From: Chloroflexota bacterium
Lineage (GTDB): Bacteria; Chloroflexota; Limnocylindria; Limnocylindrales; CSP1-4
Direction of reading: 5' to 3'
Length of the DNA: 64,000 nt
NCBI GenBank assembly: GCA_947475545.1
Contig: CANJLL010000001.1
Coordinates: 554,157 to 618,156, forward strand
A program made the position numbers and the translations under genes. Positions 51,910 to 58,995 of this stretch are shown here, piece after piece (position 1 is the stretch's first letter; each line of letters begins with the position of its first letter). Below the pieces are notes generated by a model. The model made no database searches. It had not been told where the DNA came from and saw only the letters and a program-made list of their open reading frames with translations.

Positions 51910-52467
51910 TCAGACCCGGGTCTGGTACTCGCCCGTTCGGGTATCGACGCGGACCGTGTCGCCCTCGCTGACGAAGAGCGGGACGGTGACGACCAGGCCG
52001 GACTCCAGCGTGGCGGGCTTGCGCGCGCCCTGGGCGGTGTCGCCCGCGTAGCCGGGATCGGTTGCCACGACCTTCAGGTCGACCGTCACCGGGAGCTCCA
52101 CGCCGATCGTCTCGCCCTGGTAGCTGGTCCGGTCCAGCGTCATGCCGTCCTTGAGGTAGTTGACGGTCTCGCCCAACTGCGCGGCGGACAGGGCGAACTG
52201 GTCGTACGTGTCGGTGTCCATGAAGTGGAAGTCCGCGTCGTCGCGGTAGAGGAACTGCACCGGGCGACGGTCCATCTGGGCGCGCGGCCACTTGGTGCCG
52301 GCCTGGAAGCTGCGTTCGACCGTCCCGCCGCGCTTGATGTTGCGGAGGGTGATGCGGACCTGTGCCGAGCCCCGGCCCATCTTGATGTGGTGGTAGTCGA
52401 GGATCTGCCAGAGGTCGCCGTCCAGCTCGATCGTGACACCCTTGCGCAGTTCACCGGTGCTGATCAT
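51910..52467 (-). CDS. efp: Elongation factor P (Arg32 type)
   Basis: A 185-residue EF-P, which relieves ribosome stalling at polyproline. Three-domain layout with ISTGELRKG at the start and GEYQTRV at the end. The tip of loop beta3-beta4 reads KMGRGSAQVR, so residue 32 is Arg instead of Lys. In EarP-type EF-Ps this Arg is rhamnosylated; Lys types are modified by other routes. Which modification applies here is unknown and no modification gene is in the window. ATG 52467 follows GGAGCAACCC. A TACAAT sequence at 52538-52543 (minus strand) may be the promoter. Confidence 0.95.
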   Translation of the reverse strand: MISTGELRKGVTIELDGDLWQILDYHHIKMGRGSAQVRITLRNIKRGGTVERSFQAGTKWPRAQMDRRPVQFLYRDDADFHFMDTDTYDQFALSAAQLGETVNYLKDGMTLDRTSYQGETIGVELPVTVDLKVVATDPGYAGDTAQGARKPATLESGLVVTVPLFVSEGDTVRVDTRTGEYQTRV

Positions 52468-52561
52468 TGGGTGGGGTTGCTCCTCGGAACGGTCCGGGCA
52501 CGCAGGCACGCGCCGTCAACTTCGGGATGGTCGCCCGATTGTAGCCGAGCCGGGTCAGGCC

Positions 52562-52798
52562 TCAGTCGCCCTCCCGGAGCGCGCGCAGACGGACCTCGTA
52601 CTCGACCGGGGTGATCTCGCCGTCCGCGAGGCGCCGGCACAACTGGGCGACCACCGGGTCCTCGGCCCGGGGCGTCGCCCGCCGGATGGCCCAGACCACG
52701 ACGCCCACGATCAGCAGCGTCATGACCAGCACGACGCCCAGCGTGCCGATGGTGATCAGGATGCCCAGGTTCACGAAGGACTCCCCAAGGCTCGGCAC
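52562..52798 (-). CDS. Small SHOCT-domain membrane protein
   Basis: A 78-residue protein with one hydrophobic helix (about residues 10-38, LGILITIGTLGVVLVMTLLIVGVVVW) and a C-terminal SHOCT-like motif, VVAQLCRRLADGEITPVEYEVRLRAL. SHOCT motifs mediate oligomerisation; the role is unknown. The start is GTG 52798, 34 bases after the M24 peptidase stop. Confidence 0.7.
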   Translation of the reverse strand: MPSLGESFVNLGILITIGTLGVVLVMTLLIVGVVVWAIRRATPRAEDPVVAQLCRRLADGEITPVEYEVRLRALREGD

Positions 52799-52832
52799 CG
52801 TGCCCCCTCCCCTGCCGGTCGATCCGGCGCGC

Positions 52833-54059
52833 TCAACGACCTACGACCAGCACATCCCTCGGGAACAACGTCAGGCGCCGCAGCGTGCCCTCCCCGCCAT
52901 CCAGCGCCACGAGGTCCTCGATCCGGACGCCGGTCTCGCCCGGAAGATAGACGCCCGGCTCGACGGAGAACACGGTCGGGCTGGGGAGGGGCGATTCGGA
53001 CGCGCGCCTGCCCAGCGAGGGTGCCTCGTGGGTCGCCAGGCCAATGCCGTGGCCCAGGCCGTGCCCAAACCGGTCGCCCTCGCCCGCCGCTTCGATCACC
53101 CCGCGGGCGACCGCGTCAATCCCCCGCCCCGACGGCAACGATGCACCGGCCCGGGCCGCGGCCGCGGCGGCTTCCAGGGCCGCGATGGCCGCCCCCTGGG
53201 CCCGCGCCACGAGGTCGTAGATCGCCAGGTCGCGGGCCTGCGGGTCGCCCACGAAGAGCGTCCTGGTCATGTCGCTCCGGTAGCCACCGACCTGGGCCCC
53301 GAAGTCGAAGAGGAGCACCGCGCGGTCAAGCACGGGCCGGTCGCCGGGGCTGCCGTGGGGCAGCGCGGCCTCCGGGCCGGCCAGGCACGCGACATCGAAC
53401 GCGAGCGCCTCGGCGCCGCCAGTGCGCATCCCCCACTCGAGGTCCAGCGCCAGGGCCCGCTCGGTCACGCCAGGGCGGATGCGCGGGAGGAGCGCCGCCA
53501 GCGCCCGGTCGGCGACGGCGCAGGCGGCCGCGATCCGCTCCAGCTCGGCCGGCTCCTTGGTGGCCCGATCCGCCTCGAGCCAGCCGTCGACCGGCACGAG
53601 GTCCACGTCGGGGGCGGCGTCGGCCAGCCGCGTCCAGAGCGCGTGGCTGATGACCCCGGCCTCAACCGCGACGCGGCGGACGCCAGCCATCCGGGCCAGC
53701 GCCGGCCAACGCTCAGCCAGGTCGTTGTACGCCTCGACCAGCGTGACGGCCGGGGCCTCGCGGCGAGCCTGGACCGTGTACCGGCTGTCAGCCAGGAGGA
53801 AGACCGCGTCACCCGTCACCAGGAAGCGCCCGGAATCCCCGGCGACCTTCTCCTCGCCGTTGCCCAGGGCCAGGCCGGTGAGGTACCGGGCGTGCTCGGG
53901 TCGGAGGCCGAAGTAGGCATCGACGCCGGCCGCGGAGAACCGGGCGCGGAGGCGCACCAGGCGGGCGGGGCGGGCGGCCCGATCGGCATCGGCCCAGCGG
54001 ATGTGATCGGCCGGGGTTGGTGGACCTGCGAAGTCGGCCGGCCGGGGCAGGCCCACCAC
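52833..54059 (-). CDS. M24 family metallopeptidase (Xaa-Pro aminopeptidase-like)
   Basis: A 408-residue protein. The N-terminal creatinase-type domain contains GLRPEHARYLTG. The C-terminal pita-bread domain has the dinuclear metal residues in DFGAQVGGYRSDMTR (two Asp), GHGLGHGIGLATHE (His), VFSVEPGVYLPG (Glu) and RIEDLVAL (Glu). This is the PepP/PepQ family, cleaving Xaa-Pro peptides. GTG 54059 is the annotated start. It is often linked to efp in many bacteria, as here. Confidence 0.9.
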   Translation of the reverse strand: MVGLPRPADFAGPPTPADHIRWADADRAARPARLVRLRARFSAAGVDAYFGLRPEHARYLTGLALGNGEEKVAGDSGRFLVTGDAVFLLADSRYTVQARREAPAVTLVEAYNDLAERWPALARMAGVRRVAVEAGVISHALWTRLADAAPDVDLVPVDGWLEADRATKEPAELERIAAACAVADRALAALLPRIRPGVTERALALDLEWGMRTGGAEALAFDVACLAGPEAALPHGSPGDRPVLDRAVLLFDFGAQVGGYRSDMTRTLFVGDPQARDLAIYDLVARAQGAAIAALEAAAAAARAGASLPSGRGIDAVARGVIEAAGEGDRFGHGLGHGIGLATHEAPSLGRRASESPLPSPTVFSVEPGVYLPGETGVRIEDLVALDGGEGTLRRLTLFPRDVLVVGR

Positions 54060-54072
54060 TACAGGCCCACCG

Positions 54073-55461
54073 CTACTTGAGGTACTTCTTCACGTTGACC
54101 AGGTGCTCGGCATACGTCTTTGCGAACGCCGTGGTCCCGGTGCCGTCGCCCCTGGCGATGAAGAACAGGTAGCCGGTATCGGTCTTGGGCGTGAGCGCGG
54201 CGAGGATGGACACCAGCTGCGGCGAGCAGATCGGCCCGATGGGCAGCCCCTTGGTGACGTACGTGTCCCAACCGGCGACCTCGGCCGGCGGGCTGTCGAA
54301 GGTGCCGGCCGGGGGGAGCGTCCAGAACTTGAACGTCTGCCACGCATCGAACGCCAGCGACTTCAGCTTGAGCTTGTCGGACGCGTAGATCTTTGTGGGG
54401 TCCGACTGCAGCAGGCCCAGCGGGAAGACCTTGGGCGTCAGTCGGTTCTGGTACACGCCCGCGATGATGGGTCGCTCCTCGTCGAGGACGGCCTCCTGCT
54501 CGACGATCGAGGCGAGCACGACGATCTGGTAGAGGGTCAGTTTGCGTTCGGCCGGGATGTTGACCAGGCCACCCACCACGGCCTGGAACTTGTCCAGCAT
54601 CATCTTGACGAGGTCGCGCGCGGTGGTGATGGGGCGTCGCGTCCCGCCGTCGGTGATGAACGTGTACGTGGCCGGGTACAGGAAGCCTTCGAGCGAGCGG
54701 CCCGCTGGCAGCTGCAGCCAGGGATACGCCGCGACAAGGTCTGCGGGCGGGCTCATGACCAGGTCGTAGAACTCCCTGGAGACCACGCCGGAGACGATCG
54801 TCTGCAGCTTGGCCGTCATCTGCTCCAGGCGAAGGCCCTCGCGGAAGGTCACGTTGATCGTCTTGATCACGAGCCGGTTGTCCACCAGGCCGGTCACGAC
54901 CTGGTCCGGCGTCATGGTCTTGCGCAGGAGGAACGTGCCGTCCTTCAGGCTGCCGGCCAGGTTCCGCTGGATTGACAGGAAGATGAACGCCCGCTCATCG
55001 GCGATCAGGTGGGCGGCCTTCAGCCGCGCGGCGAGCGTGATCGGCGTGTCGCCGGACACGATGTCGAACTCGATCGTGGTGGGGTCCGCGCCGGACGGGG
55101 TCGTGAGCGCGGCACCCAGGTCCTCCCGGACCAGGTCCGCGACAAACGGGATCTTCTGGGCGCTGGCGTTGTCGTAGGCCCATCCCATGACGGCGACGCG
55201 CGCCACCGGGCGCAGCACAGTCAGCAGGGTGACGAGCAGGATCGAGGCCAGCCCGACCGTGAAGACGAGAAACTTGATCATGCGCAGCAGGCCCACGGTG
55301 GTCCCGCCGCCCGACGTCCGGCGGACGCGGGTGGGGTCCGGCAGGTAGACGCCGCGTCGGGCGTCCCGCTCCTCGAGGCCGGCGTCGGCGTACGACTCCG
55401 TGTCCACGGGGCGGGGGCGGTCGTCGCCCTGGCGGACGCGCCGGCCGTCGCGGACGCTCAT
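54073..55461 (-). CDS. mltG: Endolytic murein transglycosylase MltG
   Basis: A 462-residue YceG/MltG protein. The N-terminal 65 residues are charged and cytoplasmic, then a membrane segment (about 66-88, IKFLVFTVGLASILLVTLL) and the extracytoplasmic LysM-like and catalytic domains. QIVVLASIVEQEAVLDEERPIIAG contains the catalytic Glu, and PTKIYASDKLKLKS with KGLPIGPICSP follows. It cuts nascent glycan strands to set their length. ATG 55461 overlaps the ruvX stop by four bases, the common ruvX-mltG order. Confidence 0.95.
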   Translation of the reverse strand: MSVRDGRRVRQGDDRPRPVDTESYADAGLEERDARRGVYLPDPTRVRRTSGGGTTVGLLRMIKFLVFTVGLASILLVTLLTVLRPVARVAVMGWAYDNASAQKIPFVADLVREDLGAALTTPSGADPTTIEFDIVSGDTPITLAARLKAAHLIADERAFIFLSIQRNLAGSLKDGTFLLRKTMTPDQVVTGLVDNRLVIKTINVTFREGLRLEQMTAKLQTIVSGVVSREFYDLVMSPPADLVAAYPWLQLPAGRSLEGFLYPATYTFITDGGTRRPITTARDLVKMMLDKFQAVVGGLVNIPAERKLTLYQIVVLASIVEQEAVLDEERPIIAGVYQNRLTPKVFPLGLLQSDPTKIYASDKLKLKSLAFDAWQTFKFWTLPPAGTFDSPPAEVAGWDTYVTKGLPIGPICSPQLVSILAALTPKTDTGYLFFIARGDGTGTTAFAKTYAEHLVNVKKYLK

Positions 55462-55916
55462 GGCTGGGCCCCGAAGGCGCGGGCGTCCAACTCGTCCTGG
55501 AGGATGATGGCGGCGGCTTCGCGGTCCACACGGGCACGATAGGCGTTGCGCTGGCTTCGCGTCGGCGGTCCACCGCTCCGGCCGCGCTTCATTGGCCCGA
55601 TCCGTTGCTCCGCGAGGTGGCTGGTGAGGCGTTCGTCGCGCATGGTCAGCGGCAGCCCCAGGCGCTCCACCATGGCGTCGGCCCATGCGCGCGTGAGATC
55701 GGCCTGCGGGCCGTTGGCCCCGGACGCCTGGAGCGGGAGCCCAACGATCAACTCGGCCACGTGCTGCTGCGCGATCACCTGGCCCAGCCGGGTGGCGTCC
55801 TCGTCGAGCGTCCTCGCCCTGTCCAGCGTCACGAGCGGCATGGCGCGGCCGTCCGGGTCGGCAATGGCCAGGCCGATCCGCCGCTCACCGAGGTCAATCC
55901 CCAGCAGGCGCGTCAC
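55458..55916 (-). CDS. ruvX: Putative pre-16S rRNA nuclease RuvX (YqgF)
   Basis: A 152-residue YqgF/RuvX of the RNase H-like fold: LLGIDLGERRIGLAIADPDG (catalytic Asp), ELIVGLPLQASGANGPQA, then RDERLTSHLAEQ and REAAAIILQDELD (C-terminal acidic residue). It processes the 5' end of 16S rRNA. The start is GTG 55916, overlapping the upstream stop by four bases; the longer frame is antisense-like. Confidence 0.93.
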   Translation of the reverse strand: MTRLLGIDLGERRIGLAIADPDGRAMPLVTLDRARTLDEDATRLGQVIAQQHVAELIVGLPLQASGANGPQADLTRAWADAMVERLGLPLTMRDERLTSHLAEQRIGPMKRGRSGGPPTRSQRNAYRARVDREAAAIILQDELDARAFGAQP

Positions 55917-57733
55917 TTCTGCGACCCGCTCGGCACGGGAGCCACGGAGGGACTGCGCGAGGGCTGGATGGCGAGCGAGGCGACCGGGATACTGCCGGAG
56001 GGAGCCGGCGAGCCCCCACCGGGAGCCGGCGACGCCGAGGCTGGCTGGGTGACCGTGAGCCGGACCTTGGCAAGCGAGCCCGGGATCGACGTCACCCAGT
56101 CGGGCCACACCGTGATCCGGACATCGCCGAATGGCTCCAGCACCGTCCGGGCAGCCGCGATGGACTTGCCCAGCACCTGCCGACGCAGCGCCTCGACATC
56201 GATCTCCCGGACCCGCTCACCTCGGGCGCGGACGGCGAACGTGACGGCCTCACCGATTGCGGCCGGCGGGTCCACGGTGATCCTAGTCGATGTGGCCACG
56301 AGGTCATACCCGGCCGGGAGGCTGGCGGCGAGCCGGGACTCCGCGAGACCAGTCACCGGGCCAGGGTTGACCGCGATGGCCGTGGCCGTGGCGCCGAGGC
56401 CCAGGTCGAAGGTCGCCACGGTCTGGTTGACGACGGTGTTGGGGTCCGTGGTGGGGGTTGCCTCGCCAAGCTTCTGGGTCTGGGCGACCAGCTTGGTCCC
56501 GGCCGAGATGCTGGCCGGATCGGCCAGCTTGGCGGCATAGGCCTCGGTGAGCCGGGTACGAAGCGTGGCGAGCGCTGCATCGACATCGGACTTCTGGACC
56601 TGCGGGCTCTCGGTGTGCACGCCACCCGCGGTTGGGGCCGGGTTGGTGACGTTGTAGATCTGGCTGTCGTACTTGGCGGGAAGGATCCTGATCGCCGCGA
56701 TGGCCACGTTCGCCTGCGCCCCGGAGGCCGAGGCCGTCACGCCAACACTCGCGCTCGCCGGCACCACCGTCTTGGTTGGGTTCACGATGGTGGCCTTGTC
56801 CACGGTCACGGCGGCGTTCGTGAGGAAGTCGATGCCATCAGAGGTCTTGACCAGCGTCCCGGCCGGAATCGTCGTGGCCGATCCGGTGTTGTAGCTGTCA
56901 ATTCGAACGGACCCCGTCGCCTTGACATCCGTCACCAGCTTGCCGGTCGCCTGGAACGTCGCCGAGACCGAGATGGGCAAGGACAGGCGCACCGCCGGCA
57001 CCGCCGACCGGGCCGGATCCGCGATCGTGATCGACGGATCCGCCGTGACGGTCAGGCTCAGTGGGCCGACGGCCTCGGCGCTGGGAGCGATCGTGATCTC
57101 GGCCGAGGGCAGGATGGCAGTGGCGGCGTATCCGGCGACGGCCGCGATCAGCGCCAGCACCACCACGGCCACGATCGCTCGAGTGCGATTGAACGCCAGC
57201 CGGCGGGGCGGCCCGACGACCGGGACGGAGGCCGCGCTGAAGGCGATCCGGCTCGTCTCGGGTGGTGTGGGACGGGCCGGGGGCATCGGCGGCGGCGCGC
57301 CGTCCTGGGGCGGCACCTGCGACGGGCCGCGGGCCGGGTCCCCGGAACGCACGCCGCGCGGGCGCAATCCCGGCGCCGTGGCGGCGGCATCCATCGGCGG
57401 TGCGGCGCCTGGGCCGGGCGTCCCCGGGCCGGGGCGCGGCTCTGGCACGCTGCCTGCGGCGGTGAGCTGCTCCCACTCCAGGACCGTCGCATGGGTCACG
57501 AGGCCCGCCGATCCGGCCAGGGCCCGTGTCCCGGCATCCGGCGTCACGATCGTCAGGTCGCGCTGCAGCACGGCCGCCTCGCGGGCAAGGAGCCGGAAGT
57601 TGATTCGCGAGCTGGCCAGTCGCGACCCGTACGGCACCACGATCACCACGCCGCCCGCCGGCGCCTGCCGGATGCGCGTGACGGCCGACGTGATCTCGTC
57701 GTCGACGTCGAGGTAGATGACCTGCGCTGCCAT
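55913..57733 (-). CDS. Large membrane-anchored protein with baseplate J-like external region
   Basis: A 606-residue protein. Residues 1-90 form a small domain (VIYLDVDDEITSAVTRIRQA...). A Pro/Gly-rich linker (about 95-165) leads to one membrane helix at 185-207, then a large extracytoplasmic region rich in Ser, Thr and Val, with YNTGSATTIPAGTLVKTSDGIDFLTN resembling baseplate J/gp47 proteins, and a Pro/Ser tail at the C-terminus. Such proteins are known in Chloroflexota and Patescibacteria; function unknown. It is translationally coupled downstream of an FtsA-like gene (one-base overlap) and upstream of ruvX (four-base overlap). Confidence 0.7.
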   Translation of the reverse strand: MAAQVIYLDVDDEITSAVTRIRQAPAGGVVIVVPYGSRLASSRINFRLLAREAAVLQRDLTIVTPDAGTRALAGSAGLVTHATVLEWEQLTAAGSVPEPRPGPGTPGPGAAPPMDAAATAPGLRPRGVRSGDPARGPSQVPPQDGAPPPMPPARPTPPETSRIAFSAASVPVVGPPRRLAFNRTRAIVAVVVLALIAAVAGYAATAILPSAEITIAPSAEAVGPLSLTVTADPSITIADPARSAVPAVRLSLPISVSATFQATGKLVTDVKATGSVRIDSYNTGSATTIPAGTLVKTSDGIDFLTNAAVTVDKATIVNPTKTVVPASASVGVTASASGAQANVAIAAIRILPAKYDSQIYNVTNPAPTAGGVHTESPQVQKSDVDAALATLRTRLTEAYAAKLADPASISAGTKLVAQTQKLGEATPTTDPNTVVNQTVATFDLGLGATATAIAVNPGPVTGLAESRLAASLPAGYDLVATSTRITVDPPAAIGEAVTFAVRARGERVREIDVEALRRQVLGKSIAAARTVLEPFGDVRITVWPDWVTSIPGSLAKVRLTVTQPASASPAPGGGSPAPSGSIPVASLAIQPSRSPSVAPVPSGSQK

Positions 57734-58995
57734 CAGACCTTCATGGCCCGGACCACGCGTCGCAGCGCCGCCTCCAGCGGGTCCTCGCCGCGCTGGAGCT
57801 CGATGGCCTGGAACGCCAGGCCCAGGGGTGTCACATCCTGCTGATCCACCAGCAGCCCCGTGGCGTCGCTGATCGCCTCGACCTGGTCAGGGGCCATCAG
57901 CGTGACCTCGGGCGGGCGAGCGAATGGCAGCCGGCGCCAGAACGACTCCGCCGCGAGGGCCGCCCTGATCTCCGGAAGCCGGGACCCGCCGCCGCACAGG
58001 TGAATCCGGCCGGGCAGCGGCTCCCCCGCCGCCAGCTCTTCCAGGACCAGCTCCACCCCCGTGGCCCAGACCTCGACATCCTCAGCCACGATCCGAGCCA
58101 CGTCGGCATTGCGTTCGTTGGGGAGGCCGCGGGCGTAATCCACCTTGAGGCCCTCGGCGCGCGGAAAGGGCAGGTCCAGCCGGTCGGCCAGCGACTTGGT
58201 GAACGCACGCCCACCCAGCGCGAACATCCGGGTTCCCTCGATGCCGCCCTGGCGCACCAGCGCGACGTCCGTGGTGCCGCCGCCCACGTCGATGAACAGC
58301 GCGCCGGCCTGCTGGACCTGGCTGCCGCCCAGCACCCGCGCCACCGCGTACGGCTCGGCGACCACGTCGAGCAGCTCCAGGTCCAACTGCTGGGCGACGC
58401 TCTGGAGCGCGCCCAGGTGGACCAGCGGCGCGAAGGCATTGAAGATCCCGATCCGCACATGCCGCCCGCGGAAGCCGATTGGGTTCGTGAGCGGGTAGCC
58501 ATCCACCGACGCACCGGTTACGGCCGCGTGGACGAGGCGCACGTCGACGTTCGGGAGGCCGGTCTCCCAGGTGATCGACCGCTGCGCCTCGCGGAGCGCC
58601 TCGCGCTGGACGCCGTCGATCAACTTCTGGAGCTCGGCCGCGGTGATGGGTGCGTCCGGCTTGGCGCGCTCCTGGGAGTGGCTGGTGGTGAACCCCTTGA
58701 CCAGCTCGCCGGCGATCCCGATGACGACCTGCGTGGGGCGGAAGCCGGCCATCTCCTCGGCCTCCTGGAGGGCGACCGCGCAGTTGTCCACCACGGCCCC
58801 GATGTCCGCAACGGTGCCCGACTGCATGTGCGACAGACCCTGCCGGCGCCGGCCAACACCGCGGACCGTGCCGTGGCCCCGCTCGTCCACCTCGAAGACC
58901 AGCGCCTTGGCGAACTCGGTCCCCACGTCGAGCGCCGTGCAGGCCGACGGCGCCGGCACGTCATCCCGCTGCCAGATCCGGCGCCAGAAGGACAT
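57733..58995 (-). CDS. FtsA/PilM-like actin-fold ATPase
   Basis: A 420-residue actin-superfamily ATPase with an SHS2-type insertion. The phosphate-1 loop is ALDVGTEFAKALVFEVDERG near residue 22, phosphate-2 is FIDVGGGTTDVALV near 240, and the adenosine loop is IHLCGGGSRLPEIRAAL near 345. It resembles cell-division FtsA and pilus PilM. No ftsZ or pil gene is nearby. It partners with the following 606-residue surface protein by one-base overlap, which suggests a membrane-linked assembly. ATG 58995 overlaps the alaS stop by one base. Its exact role cannot be assigned. Confidence 0.8.
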   Translation of the reverse strand: MSFWRRIWQRDDVPAPSACTALDVGTEFAKALVFEVDERGHGTVRGVGRRRQGLSHMQSGTVADIGAVVDNCAVALQEAEEMAGFRPTQVVIGIAGELVKGFTTSHSQERAKPDAPITAAELQKLIDGVQREALREAQRSITWETGLPNVDVRLVHAAVTGASVDGYPLTNPIGFRGRHVRIGIFNAFAPLVHLGALQSVAQQLDLELLDVVAEPYAVARVLGGSQVQQAGALFIDVGGGTTDVALVRQGGIEGTRMFALGGRAFTKSLADRLDLPFPRAEGLKVDYARGLPNERNADVARIVAEDVEVWATGVELVLEELAAGEPLPGRIHLCGGGSRLPEIRAALAAESFWRRLPFARPPEVTLMAPDQVEAISDATGLLVDQQDVTPLGLAFQAIELQRGEDPLEAALRRVVRAMKV

